From assembly GCF_039544305.1 (NCBI RefSeq), contig NZ_BAABLK010000027.1, positions 193,299 through 257,298 on the forward strand: a stretch of 64,000 bases of DNA, read 5' to 3'. Shown one piece after another: positions 17,667-26,119 of the stretch (the stretch's first letter is position 1; each line of letters starts with the position of its first letter). Origin of the DNA: Paeniglutamicibacter antarcticus_C. GTDB taxonomy: Bacteria; Actinomycetota; Actinomycetes; Actinomycetales; Micrococcaceae. The notes beneath the pieces were generated by a model, which was given only the letters and a program-made list of their open reading frames with translations, made no database searches and had not been told where the DNA came from. Position numbers and translations under genes: made by a program.

Positions 17667-18343
17667 GCCGGCCCCGGGCCCAGGCCCCGCCAGCTGTAGC
17701 GACGCTCCGGTCGCCCGCTGCCATAGCGAAGCTCCACTCGTGCTCGCCCGATGTCATTGAGGTACTCCAGGTAGCGTCGAGCACTGACCCTGGACAGGCC
17801 GAGCATCTGGCCCACCTCGAAAGCCGACAGGTCGCCCCCGGCCGAACGCAGGGCCACCTGCACCCGTTCCATCGTCTCTGGCCCGCAGCCCTTGGGCAGC
17901 GGCTTCTCCGTTCCGGCGAGGCCGAAGACCGCGTCCACGTCGGATTGATCGGCAGTGTCCACGGACTCCAGGGAGCGGTACGTGCGCCTGTAGTGTTCCA
18001 GGCGCTGGTGCAGGTCCTCCTGGGTGAAGGGCTTCATGAGGTAATGCACGATGCCTCCGCGCAGCGCCCTGCGCACCGTCTCGGACTCGCGGGCGGCACT
18101 GATCACCAGGACATCCAGGTCGGGTACCGCGCTGCGCAACTGGCCAAGCAGGTCCAGCCCGGAGATGTCGGGCAGGTGGATGTCCAGCAATACCAGATCC
18201 GGCAGGATGCGACGGGCTTCGATGAGGGCCTGCGCCCCGGTGCGCGCGACCCCCGAAACCTCGAATCCGGGCATTTGCGCCACGAACCCCGAATGTATCC
18301 GTGCGACCATGAAATCGTCGTCGACGATCAGTACCTTGATCAT
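17663..18343 (-). CDS. Response regulator, CitB/DpiA/DcuR type
   Basis: 226 residues. The receiver domain has the acidic pair D-D-D at residues 8-10, phospho-acceptor Asp54 in L-L-D-I-H-L-P-D, and the conserved Lys in M-K-P-F near 105. The C-terminal part contains a helix-turn-helix (M-L-G-L-S-R-V-S-A-R-R-Y-L-E-Y-L) typical of regulators of citrate/C4-dicarboxylate uptake. It overlaps the sensor kinase gene by 4 bp (18340-18343), so the two are co-translated. The divergent tctCBA genes are the obvious target, as known for CitAB and tctCBA in Corynebacterium glutamicum (established knowledge; assignment here is by analogy). Confidence 0.9.
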   Translation of the reverse strand: MIKVLIVDDDFMVARIHSGFVAQMPGFEVSGVARTGAQALIEARRILPDLVLLDIHLPDISGLDLLGQLRSAVPDLDVLVISAARESETVRRALRGGIVHYLMKPFTQEDLHQRLEHYRRTYRSLESVDTADQSDVDAVFGLAGTEKPLPKGCGPETMERVQVALRSAGGDLSAFEVGQMLGLSRVSARRYLEYLNDIGRARVELRYGSGRPERRYSWRGLGPGPA

Positions 18344-19959
18344 GCCTTCACGCTCTTCCCGAGGCGGGCGGTGAAGACCGCCCCGTCGTCATTGGCCACA
18401 TCCACGTCCCCGCCCCGGCGCATGCACACCAGGCGGGTCAATGCCAGGCCGAAGCCGCGTCCGGCGACGGAGGAGGAGGCCTTGGTGCTGTAGCCCTGGA
18501 GGAAAATGTTCCCGATGTCGTGCGGGTCCACACCCGTTCCGGAGTCCCGCACCCGCACCGAGACCGTATCCGCGTCCTCCCAGAGCGCGATGCCCACGCT
18601 GGCACCGGGGGTTCCGGCGACCGCATCGATGGCATTGTCCACCAGGTTGCCCAGCACCGTGGCCAGATCCCGGGAGAGCGCCTCGTCGATCCGGCCGACC
18701 AATGTTGCCGGGTCCATCTCGAGGCCGACCCCGCGCTCGGAGGCGAGCGAGGACTTGGCTATCAGCAGTGCCGCCAGCGCGGGATCCTCGATCCGGGTTG
18801 TCACGTCATCGAGCAAACGGGTGCGGCTGAAGCTGACTCCGTCCACGTAGGAGACCACCTCGTCGTATTCTCCCAGCTGGATCAACCCGGAGATCGTGTG
18901 CAGCTGGTTGGCGAATTCGTGGGTCTGGGCGCGCAAGGTGTCGGTGGTCATCCGCGTCGCCCCGAGCTCTTTTTCCAAGGTCGATAGCTCGGTGCGGTCC
19001 CGCAGCGTGGTCACCGAGCCCACCAGGCGCCCGCGCGATTCCATGGGCCGGCTGTTGAGCACCACCAGGCGCTCGCCGACCAGCACCAACCGGTCGGTGT
19101 CCTGTTGCTTCTGGGTCAGCACCTCGCGCAGCGCGGGTTCGATGGACAGGTCGGACAGGGTGCGGCCCTCGCAGTCCTGGGGCCAGCCCAGCAGTCGGCG
19201 TGCCGCGTCGTTGACCAGGGTGATGCGTTCTCGCAGGTCTATGGCCACCACCCCTTCCTTGACTCCGTGGAGGATCGCATCGCGGTGTTCAACCAACCCG
19301 GTGATTTCCCCCGGTTCCAGTCCCAGGGTCTGGCGCTTGACCCGGCGGGAGAGCAGCAACGAGCCCACGGTCCCCAGGGCCACCGAAATCCCGAGGTAGA
19401 CCATGAGGTTGGGCGTCGCCTCCAGCAGGCGTTCCACCATCGAGGGGTAGGTGCGGCCCACCAAGGCCATTCCCACCAGCTTTCCGTTGTCATCAAGGAC
19501 CGGGACGTGGGCATCGAGCATCTCCCGGCCGTCGCGTTCGGTCGCTCCGGTCCAGGCGCGGCCGTGCATGACGGTGGATTCACCCAGCGGGAACCGCTCG
19601 CCGAGCATGGACGGGTCCGAGGAGGTGATGACGATGCCCGCGGCGTTGGCCAACAACGCGGTGTCGCTGCCGGAAACCGCGCGGACTGACTCGGCGATGG
19701 CAGGGAGCGCCGCACCGAACCGCGGGCTCGCATCGGGCAGCAGCGCCCTGACCAGCGGGATGGATGCGAGGTTCTCCGCGGCGGAAAGCGCCCGCCGGGA
19801 TTCGACCCGTTCAAAGGTCTGCGTGGACTGCGCCAAGGACATGGCAAGGACCCCCGCCATCACTGCCAGCAGGATCAGCAATTGCAGCGCCAGGAACTGC
19901 CCGGCGAGGGTCAGTTTACTGGTGCGGGCGATGCGTGGGCCAATGGAATGCCTGGACAC
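18340..19959 (-). CDS. Sensor histidine kinase, CitA/DcuS type
   Basis: 539 residues. There is a membrane helix at about 20-43, an extracytoplasmic PAS-like sensor to about 180 (including G-R-A-W-T-G and the strand L-V-G-M-A-L-V-G), and a second helix near 186-205. A cytoplasmic PAS domain (V-V-A-I-D-L, L-L-G-W-P) follows. The phospho-acceptor His is near 347 in T-H-E-F-A-N-Q-L-H-T-I-S-G-L, characteristic of the CitA/DcuS family. The ATPase domain has N-L-V-D-N-A-I-D-A and D-S-G-T-G-V. Layout and family imply sensing of citrate or a related carboxylate outside the cell and phosphorylation of the regulator at 17663. Confidence 0.92.
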   Translation of the reverse strand: MSRHSIGPRIARTSKLTLAGQFLALQLLILLAVMAGVLAMSLAQSTQTFERVESRRALSAAENLASIPLVRALLPDASPRFGAALPAIAESVRAVSGSDTALLANAAGIVITSSDPSMLGERFPLGESTVMHGRAWTGATERDGREMLDAHVPVLDDNGKLVGMALVGRTYPSMVERLLEATPNLMVYLGISVALGTVGSLLLSRRVKRQTLGLEPGEITGLVEHRDAILHGVKEGVVAIDLRERITLVNDAARRLLGWPQDCEGRTLSDLSIEPALREVLTQKQQDTDRLVLVGERLVVLNSRPMESRGRLVGSVTTLRDRTELSTLEKELGATRMTTDTLRAQTHEFANQLHTISGLIQLGEYDEVVSYVDGVSFSRTRLLDDVTTRIEDPALAALLIAKSSLASERGVGLEMDPATLVGRIDEALSRDLATVLGNLVDNAIDAVAGTPGASVGIALWEDADTVSVRVRDSGTGVDPHDIGNIFLQGYSTKASSSVAGRGFGLALTRLVCMRRGGDVDVANDDGAVFTARLGKSVKA

Positions 19960-20052
19960 GTGCGGTCCTTTCGATGCCCGGTGGTGCGGAGCGCGATTCG
20001 CCCCCGGCTCATGTGCCGGACGGGGGGAACTCTACCCAAGGCGGGCGTTTTC

Positions 20053-20102
20053 GTTCAATGTGAGCATGAACACAATGAACACAACTTTCTTTGCGAACAC
20101 AA
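20053..20102 (+). promoter_or_regulatory. Three GAACACAA repeats plus a GTTCA/TGAAC dyad upstream of tctC
   Basis: GAACACAA occurs at 20068-20075, 20077-20084 and 20095-20102, that is at spacings of 9 and 18 bp. GTTCA (20053-20057) and TGAAC (20067-20071) form an inverted repeat that overlaps the first copy. The cluster sits in the divergent region between the sensor kinase and tctC, where the CitB-type regulator is expected to bind. Binding itself is inferred. Confidence 0.55.
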
Positions 20103-20174
20103 GGATCGGGACGCGAAAAGCGCACCCTAGTGTGGAGCGCATCACTCATTCGCTTCTTCGAGATAGGAACCATC

Positions 20175-21179
20175 ATGGCACCCACAAAATTCATTCGGCT
20201 TGCGGCAGTGGCCGCGGGCCTGATGCTGGCCGCCACCGGATGCGGTGTGACCAGCACCGATTCGGCGTCCTCCGGTGCCGCGGAGTCCGGCCCGGTCTCC
20301 GGATTGCGCATCATGGTTCCCAACAGCCCCGGCGGCGGCTACGACACGACCGCCCGCGTCTCGGCAAAGGTCATGGAGGAAACCGACATCGCCAAGTCGC
20401 TGGAGGTCTTCAACCTCTCCGGTGCCGGGGGCACCGTGGGACTGGCCCGGATCGTCAATGAAAAGGGCAATGACGACTTGGCCATGCTCATGGGCCTTGG
20501 CGTGGTCGGCGCCAGCTACACCAACGACACCGACGCCAAGCTCACCGACACCACGCCGATCGCACGGCTGATCCAGGAGCCCGGGGCCATCATGGTTTCC
20601 AAGGACTCCCCGTACAAGACCATTGACGATCTTGTCGCGGCGTGGAAGAAGGACCCCTCCAAGGTCGCCGTCGGCGGCGGCTCATCCCCGGGCGGACCGG
20701 ACCACCTGCTGCCGATGCAGCTGGCACAGAGCGTGGGCATCGACCCGACCAAGGTCAACTACGTTTCCTACGACGGCGGCGGTGACCTGCTGCCGGCGAT
20801 CCTGGGCAACAAGCTCGGCTTCGCCGCATCCGGTGCCGGGGAGTTCCTCAAGCAGATCGAATCCGGCGACGTCCGCGTCCTGGCGACCTCCGGTGCCGAA
20901 CGCCTCGAAGGCGTGGATGCACCGACCCTGAAGGAATCGAACATCGACCTGGAATTCAGCAACTGGCGCGGGCTGGTGGCCCCGCCGGAGATCAGCGACG
21001 AGGCAAAGGCCCGCTGGATCTCCATGCTCGAGCAGATGCACGGCACCGAACAATGGAAGAAGGCGCTCGCCGACAACGGCTGGACCGATGCCTTCATCAC
21101 CGGCGATGAATTCACCACCTTCCTCACCGACCAGGACACCCGCGTTGCCGAGGTTCTGACCAAACTGGGCCTGGCATGA
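20175..21179 (+). CDS. tctC: TctC: tricarboxylate-binding lipoprotein of a tripartite transporter
   Basis: Solute-binding protein of the TctC family, 334 residues from ATG 20175 (preceded by ATAGGAACC). The leader ends A-A-T-G-C, giving lipidation at Cys23. TctC features follow: M-V-P-N-S-P-G-G-G-Y-D at the start of the mature domain (carboxylate-binding loop), G-G-S-S-P-G-G-P-D-H in the second binding loop, and V-S-Y-D-G-G-G-D. The frame is open further upstream, but those residues precede the signal peptide and are not credible. It delivers citrate or a related tricarboxylate to TctAB; the stop overlaps tctB in ATGA. Confidence 0.92.
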   Translation: MAPTKFIRLAAVAAGLMLAATGCGVTSTDSASSGAAESGPVSGLRIMVPNSPGGGYDTTARVSAKVMEETDIAKSLEVFNLSGAGGTVGLARIVNEKGNDDLAMLMGLGVVGASYTNDTDAKLTDTTPIARLIQEPGAIMVSKDSPYKTIDDLVAAWKKDPSKVAVGGGSSPGGPDHLLPMQLAQSVGIDPTKVNYVSYDGGGDLLPAILGNKLGFAASGAGEFLKQIESGDVRVLATSGAERLEGVDAPTLKESNIDLEFSNWRGLVAPPEISDEAKARWISMLEQMHGTEQWKKALADNGWTDAFITGDEFTTFLTDQDTRVAEVLTKLGLA

Positions 21180-21679
21180 AACCAGTAGCCCTCTGGCTGC
21201 GAGGCCGCTCCGAGCTGGGCTTCGCGGCCCTCCTCGGGGCGGTCGGGGTCATTGTGCTCATCGACGCGCTGGGCCTGGAGGTGCCCTTCCAGCAGTCCGA
21301 CGGGCTGGGTCCCAAGACCGTTCCCTACATCGTGGCGGCGCTGCTGCTGCTGTGCGCGGTGATGCTCGCGGTCAATGTCACCCGCGGCGGAGCGGCCCAG
21401 GCCGACGACGGGGAAGACATCGAACCCGGCACCCCCATCGACTGGAAAGTCGTGGTGCCGCTCGGACTGGTCTTCATCATCAACATCATCTTCATCGACA
21501 CGCTCGGCTGGGTCATTTCCGGAACGTTCCTCTTCTGGGGTAGCGTCTGGGCGCTGGGTGGGCGAAACTACGTCCGTGACGGGCTGATTTCGGTCGCGAT
21601 GGCCGTGGGCACCTTCTACGGGTTCTACCTGGGCCTGGGCATCCACCTGCCCGCCGGCCTGCTTGAGGGAGTGCTGTAA
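21176..21679 (+). CDS. tctB: TctB: small membrane subunit of the tripartite tricarboxylate transporter
   Basis: 167 residues with four predicted membrane helices (about 15-35, 45-65, 90-110, 130-155), the expected layout of TctB. There is a charged loop (Asp/Glu-rich, residues 73-86) between helices 2 and 3. Translation is coupled to tctC by the overlap 21176-21179, and its stop directly abuts the GTG of tctA. Confidence 0.88.
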   Translation: MKPVALWLRGRSELGFAALLGAVGVIVLIDALGLEVPFQQSDGLGPKTVPYIVAALLLLCAVMLAVNVTRGGAAQADDGEDIEPGTPIDWKVVVPLGLVFIINIIFIDTLGWVISGTFLFWGSVWALGGRNYVRDGLISVAMAVGTFYGFYLGLGIHLPAGLLEGVL

Positions 21680-23329
21680 GTGGATACGCTCAATATGCTC
21701 ATGCAGGGGTTCGCCACCGCGGCCACCCCCATGAACCTGCTCTTCGCCCTGATCGGGGTGCTGCTGGGCACCGCGGTCGGCGTCCTTCCGGGCATCGGGC
21801 CCGCGATGACGGTGGCCTTGCTGCTGCCGGTGACCTACGGGATGGAACCCACCGGGGCGATGATCATGTTCGCCGGGATCTACTACGGGGGCATGTACGG
21901 AGGCTCGACAACCTCCATCCTGCTCAATACCCCCGGGGAATCCTCGACGGTCATCACCGCCATCGAGGGACACAAGATGGCCAAGGCCGGACGCGCCGCC
22001 CAGGCGCTGGCAACGGCCGCCATCGGGTCCTTCGTCGCCGGGACCATCGGCACCGCACTGCTGGCCACCATCGCCCCCTGGGTGGTGAAGTTCGCCGTGA
22101 GCCTCGGTGCCCCGAGCTACCTGGCGATCATGTTGCTGGCACTGATCGCGGTGACGGCGGTCCTGGGATCCTCGAAGTTGCGTGGCTTCGCCGCGCTGGG
22201 ACTGGGACTGGCGATCGGGCTGGTGGGCATGGACCCGGTCACCGGGCAGGGCAGGCTGCTCTTTTCACAGCCGTTGCTTGCCGACGGGCTGGACATCGTG
22301 GTGGTTGCCGTGGCGATCTTCGCCGTCGGCGAGGCACTGTGGGTCGCCGCGCACCTGCGCAAGACCCGCAGCCACACCATTCCCGTCGGACGCCCGTGGA
22401 TGGGCAAGTCGGACTGGAAGCGCTCCTGGAAGCCGTGGCTGCGCGGAACCGCGCTCGGGTTCCCCTTCGGTGCACTGCCGGCCGGCGGCGCGGAGATACC
22501 CACGTTCCTGTCCTACGTCACCGAAAAGCGCCTGTCTAAACATCCGGAGGAGTTCGGCCACGGCGCCATCGAGGGGGTCGCCGGCCCCGAGGCAGCGAAC
22601 AATGCCTCCGCCGCCGGCACCCTGACCCCGATGCTGGCCCTGGGACTGCCGACCAACGCCACGGCCGCGGTCATGCTGGCGGCCTTCATGCAGTTCGGCA
22701 TCCAGCCCGGCCCGCTGCTCTTCGAGGACGAGCCGAAGCTGGTGTGGGCGCTGATCGCCAGCCTCTTCATCGGCAACACGTTGTTGCTGCTGATCAACCT
22801 GCCCCTAGCGCCGTTGTGGGCCAAGCTGCTGCAGCTTCCGCGGCCCTACCTGTATGCCGGGATCCTGTTCTTCGCCACCTTGGGCGGCTATGCGGTGAAC
22901 CTGCAGGCCTTCGATTTGGTGCTGTTGCTTCTGCTGGGGTTGCTTGGCTTCGCGATGCGCCGCTTCGGGATCCCGGTGTTGCCGCTGATCATCGGGGTGA
23001 TCCTTGGCCCCAGGGCCGAGTCACAGCTGCGCAAATCCATGCAGCTCAGCGCGGGGGACCCCGCGGGTCTGTTCAGCGAGCCGATCGCCGTCGTCGTGTA
23101 CGCGATCATTGCGTTGGTCCTGCTCTGGCCCTTGGCCGCAAAGCTGCTTCGCGGCCTGTTCCCCAAGACGGCCACCGGATTCGAGTCGTTCGTCGAGTCC
23201 GACTTCATGGAGGGGACACCCGAAAAGTCCGTCGCCGGGCACCACGTTTCCGGCGACAGCGCCCGGCCGGGCCACAAGTCCGAAGGGGAGCCCGGATCCG
23301 CGCCTGGCCAGGGGCCGCCGCACCTCTAG
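21680..23329 (+). CDS. tctA: TctA: large membrane subunit of the tripartite tricarboxylate transporter
   Basis: Polytopic membrane protein of 549 residues. The GTG start follows the tctB stop with no gap. TctA hallmarks: G-V-L-P-G-I-G-P-A near residue 35, Y-Y-G-G-M-Y-G-G-S-T-T-S near 70, and the second half repeat with G-A-L-P-A-G-G-A-E-I-P and E-G-V-A-G-P-E-A-A-N-N-A. It drives secondary, ion-coupled uptake of tricarboxylates bound by TctC. The last 45 residues are hydrophilic and Gly/Ser/Pro-rich, an unstructured tail beyond the usual domain. A perfect terminator follows. Confidence 0.93.
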   Translation: MDTLNMLMQGFATAATPMNLLFALIGVLLGTAVGVLPGIGPAMTVALLLPVTYGMEPTGAMIMFAGIYYGGMYGGSTTSILLNTPGESSTVITAIEGHKMAKAGRAAQALATAAIGSFVAGTIGTALLATIAPWVVKFAVSLGAPSYLAIMLLALIAVTAVLGSSKLRGFAALGLGLAIGLVGMDPVTGQGRLLFSQPLLADGLDIVVVAVAIFAVGEALWVAAHLRKTRSHTIPVGRPWMGKSDWKRSWKPWLRGTALGFPFGALPAGGAEIPTFLSYVTEKRLSKHPEEFGHGAIEGVAGPEAANNASAAGTLTPMLALGLPTNATAAVMLAAFMQFGIQPGPLLFEDEPKLVWALIASLFIGNTLLLLINLPLAPLWAKLLQLPRPYLYAGILFFATLGGYAVNLQAFDLVLLLLLGLLGFAMRRFGIPVLPLIIGVILGPRAESQLRKSMQLSAGDPAGLFSEPIAVVVYAIIALVLLWPLAAKLLRGLFPKTATGFESFVESDFMEGTPEKSVAGHHVSGDSARPGHKSEGEPGSAPGQGPPHL

Positions 23330-23345
23330 GAAGCCGCAACCCACC

Positions 23346-23389
23346 GCGGCCCGTGTTTGACTGCCTTGGTGCAGGAAAACACGGGCCGC
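23346..23389 (+). terminator. Terminator of the tctCBA operon
   Basis: Thirteen perfect base pairs between 23346-23358 and 23377-23389. CTGC/GCAG pair again inside the loop. It starts 17 bases after the tctA stop. The T-rich end of the left arm also gives a possible U tract for the minus strand. Confidence 0.8.
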
Positions 23390-23472
23390 ACCGGCTTAAC
23401 CCGAACCCGCCTCGCGGGGGGCCTCATATCGGCTCATTGGGTTGGCACAGCAAGAGCGGACATAATGGTCAG

Positions 23473-24726
23473 GTGAACATCGCGCAGCCTTCGACCCCGC
23501 ACCCCGCCTCGAGAAAGCCCACGGTCTTCGTTCCGCCAACCCCCGGGTCCATCCGGCGGATCACGCTGATCGGCTCCACCGGATCCATCGGCACACAGGC
23601 CCTGGATGTCATCGCCGCGGCGCCGGAGCGCTTCACGGTCGCCGCCCTTTCCGGCGGGCACAACCTCGGGCTGCTGGCCAGCCAAGCCGTCTCCACGCGC
23701 GCGGCCGCCGTGGGCTGCGCGCACCCCGATCTCGACGCGCTTTGCGCAGCCATCGACGAAGCCTGCGAGTTGGCCGGGGTACGCGGCTATTCCCCGGCAC
23801 TGTTCGCCGGTCCCGCAGCCGCCACGGACATCGCCACGTTTTCGGCCACCGACGTGGTGCTCAACGGCATCACCGGATCCATCGGGCTCGCCCCCACCCT
23901 GGCCGCGTTGGATGCCGGACACCTGCTGGCACTGGCCAACAAGGAGTCCTTGATCGTCGGCGGGGAACTGGTCAAGGCAGCCGCCGCACCGGGGCAACTG
24001 GTCCCGGTGGACTCCGAGCATTCGGCCTTGGCCCAGGCGCTGCGTGCCGGTGCCCCGGAGGAAGTGCACAAGCTGATCGTCACCGCCTCGGGAGGTCCCT
24101 TCCGTGGTTGGAGCCGGCAGGCATTGGCCGATGCCACCCCGGCCCAGGCATTGGCCCACCCCACCTGGGCGATGGGCAAGGTGGTGACCACCAACTCGGC
24201 GACGATGGTCAACAAGGCGCTGGAAGTCATCGAGGCCCACTTGCTCTTCGGCATCCCGCTGGAGCGCATCGAAGCGGTGGTGCATCCCCAGTCGGTGGTG
24301 CACTCGATGGTCGAGTTCATCGACGGGTCCACCATCGCCCAGGCCTCACCGCCGGACATGGCCCTTCCCATCGCCCTGGGCATGGGGTGGCCGCACCGGG
24401 TCCCCGGAGCCGCGGCACCCTGCGACTGGAGCGCCGCCGCGTCTTGGACCTTCGAACCACTGGACACCGATGCCTTCCCGGCGATCGAGCTGGCCAAGGA
24501 AGCAGCGATGGCCTCGCCCACCCACATGGCCGTGTACAACGCGGTGAACGAGGAAGCCGTGAGCGCATTCCACGCCGGCTCCATCCGATTCACCGACATC
24601 GTCGAGACGATCGAGGCGATCCTGCAGAAATACACCCCGGACACCGCCACCCTGGATCTGGATACGGTGCTGGCCGCCGAGACCTGGGCACGAAACGCCG
24701 CCGCCAAACGTTTGGAAACACTGTGA
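23473..24726 (+). CDS. dxr: 1-deoxy-D-xylulose 5-phosphate reductoisomerase
   Basis: Second enzyme of the MEP isoprenoid pathway: converts DXP to MEP with NADPH and a divalent metal. 417 residues from GTG 23473. NADPH loop G-S-T-G-S-I-G near residue 36, L-A-N-K-E-S near 157, metal/substrate site D-S-E-H-S-A near 179 and S-G-G-P-F-R near 205 are all present. The first 30 residues before the Rossmann strand are a Pro-rich extension not found in most homologues; no better start exists. Its stop overlaps the rseP start (GTGA). ispG of the same pathway lies beyond the inserted element, at 37829. Confidence 0.95.
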   Translation: MNIAQPSTPHPASRKPTVFVPPTPGSIRRITLIGSTGSIGTQALDVIAAAPERFTVAALSGGHNLGLLASQAVSTRAAAVGCAHPDLDALCAAIDEACELAGVRGYSPALFAGPAAATDIATFSATDVVLNGITGSIGLAPTLAALDAGHLLALANKESLIVGGELVKAAAAPGQLVPVDSEHSALAQALRAGAPEEVHKLIVTASGGPFRGWSRQALADATPAQALAHPTWAMGKVVTTNSATMVNKALEVIEAHLLFGIPLERIEAVVHPQSVVHSMVEFIDGSTIAQASPPDMALPIALGMGWPHRVPGAAAPCDWSAAASWTFEPLDTDAFPAIELAKEAAMASPTHMAVYNAVNEEAVSAFHAGSIRFTDIVETIEAILQKYTPDTATLDLDTVLAAETWARNAAAKRLETL

Positions 24727-26102
24727 GCATCCTTCTTTTCATCCTCGGGGTGCTGATCATGGTGATCGCCGTCGGCGTATCCATCGGCCTGCACGAGGTC
24801 GGCCACTTGGTTCCGGCCAAGGCCTTCGGCGTGCGCGTTCCGCAATACATGATCGGCTTCGGCAAGACCTTGTGGTCCTTCAAGCGAGGGGACACCGAAT
24901 ACGGTTTCAAGGCGATCCCGCTGGGCGGCTACATCTCCATGATCGGGATGTACCCACCGGCGAAGAACAAGGGGGCGGTGGGCGCCACCGACGCCCCGGT
25001 GTTGCGCAAGTCCTCCACCGGCATGTTCCAGCAGATGGCTGACGAGGCCAGGCACATGGCCGCCGAGCAGTTGCAGGATGGCGATGACAACCGGCTGTTC
25101 TACAAGCTGCCAGTCCACAAGCGGATCATCATCATGCTCGGCGGACCGATCATGAACCTGCTCATCGGCATCGTGATGATCGGCATCGTCACCGTCGGGT
25201 TCGGCCTTCCTACCCAGACCAGCACCGTGGCCGATGTTTACAAGTGCGTAGTGCCCCTGGGCCAGGAGGCCAACCGCGATTCCTCGGTGAACGACGGCTG
25301 CCTTCCCTCGGATGTTGCCGGTCCGGCCTACGCCGCGGGGCTGCGTCCCGGGGACGTGATCACCTCCTTCGACGGCGCGCCGGTGGGCGAAACCGACTGG
25401 GCAGCGTTGACCGCCTCGATCCGTTCCCACGCCGGGGAATCCGTGGCCCTTGACTACGAGCGCGAGGGCGTCGCGCACTCCACCACCATCACCCCGTATA
25501 AGACCGAGCGACCGATGGTCAACGAGGCGGGCCAGCTGATCACCGATTCCTCCGGGGCCACCAAGACCCAGGACGTCGGGTTCATCGGCATGGGCTCGAA
25601 GGTGAGCAACATTTCCCAGCCTGTATCCGCTGTCCTCCCCGCGGTGGGCCAACAGCTCACCGGGGTCGCCAAGGTGGTCATCGACCTGCCGGCCCGCGTA
25701 GCCGCCGTGGGCAAGGCCGCCTTCACCGACGCCCCGCGTGATCCCAACGGGCCGATCTCCGTGGTGGGCGTGGGCCGCATTGCCGGGGAGATCAGCGCGA
25801 TGGAGCAGATCGGTGTGGTGGACAAGGCCGCCTCGCTGGTTTCGCTGGTCGGCGGGCTGAACATCGCCCTGTTCGTCTTCAACCTGATCCCGCTGCTTCC
25901 CTTGGATGGCGGGCACATCATCGGTGCACTCTACGAATCAATACGCCGTCTCTTCGCCAAGATCTTCCACCGCGCCGATCCGGGGCCGGTGGACATCGCC
26001 AAGATGCTGCCGCTGACCTATGTGGTTTTCGCCGGAATGCTGGTCATGGGTGCGGTGCTGGTCTATGCGGACATCGTCAAGCCTGTCACCTTGTCAAACT
26101 GA
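24723..26102 (+). CDS. rseP: Site-2-type intramembrane zinc metalloprotease (RseP/RIP family), 3' end altered by the inserted element
   Basis: 459 residues, GTG start overlapping the dxr stop. Zinc-binding H-E-V-G-H at 24-28 in the first membrane helix, a PDZ domain in the middle (A-A-G-L-R-P-G-D-V-I, about 215-275), and the second catalytic motif L-P-L-D-G-G-H near 395 in a later helix. It cleaves membrane proteins such as anti-sigma factors. The reading frame ends V-K-P-V-T-L-S-N-stop. Codons after V-K-P come from the integrated element; the displaced original end (V-S-I-F-G-stop) is found at 37205-37222. The protein is full length in all catalytic parts, so it should stay active. Confidence 0.93.
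   Translation: MSILLFILGVLIMVIAVGVSIGLHEVGHLVPAKAFGVRVPQYMIGFGKTLWSFKRGDTEYGFKAIPLGGYISMIGMYPPAKNKGAVGATDAPVLRKSSTGMFQQMADEARHMAAEQLQDGDDNRLFYKLPVHKRIIIMLGGPIMNLLIGIVMIGIVTVGFGLPTQTSTVADVYKCVVPLGQEANRDSSVNDGCLPSDVAGPAYAAGLRPGDVITSFDGAPVGETDWAALTASIRSHAGESVALDYEREGVAHSTTITPYKTERPMVNEAGQLITDSSGATKTQDVGFIGMGSKVSNISQPVSAVLPAVGQQLTGVAKVVIDLPARVAAVGKAAFTDAPRDPNGPISVVGVGRIAGEISAMEQIGVVDKAASLVSLVGGLNIALFVFNLIPLLPLDGGHIIGALYESIRRLFAKIFHRADPGPVDIAKMLPLTYVVFAGMLVMGAVLVYADIVKPVTLSN
26073..26092 (+). other. attL: left junction of the integrated element
   Basis: Host arm ATCGTCAAG (26073-26081), core CC (26082-26083), element arm TGTCACCTT (26084-26092). It lies in the last codons of rseP. Swapping arms with attR gives two imperfect palindromes centred on the same CC: attB (ATCGTCAAG/CC/GGTGTCGAT) with 6 of 9 symmetric positions, and attP (AAGGTTGCC/CC/TGTCACCTT) with AAGGT/ACCTT symmetric ends. 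Such sites suit a large serine integrase. Confidence 0.75.
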
Positions 26103-26119
26103 CCTAGTATGATGGGTGC

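Noticed and set aside
23742..24722. Upstream open extension of the rseP frame, and likewise of the dxr frame from 22744
   Set aside because: The extensions lie inside dxr and tctA in other frames; the overlapping GTG starts at 24723 and 23473 give proteins of normal shape.
23787..25916. A 709-codon minus-strand frame opposite dxr and rseP
   Set aside because: Shadow of two well-supported genes; composition is His/Gly/Asp-rich as expected for antisense of high-GC genes.
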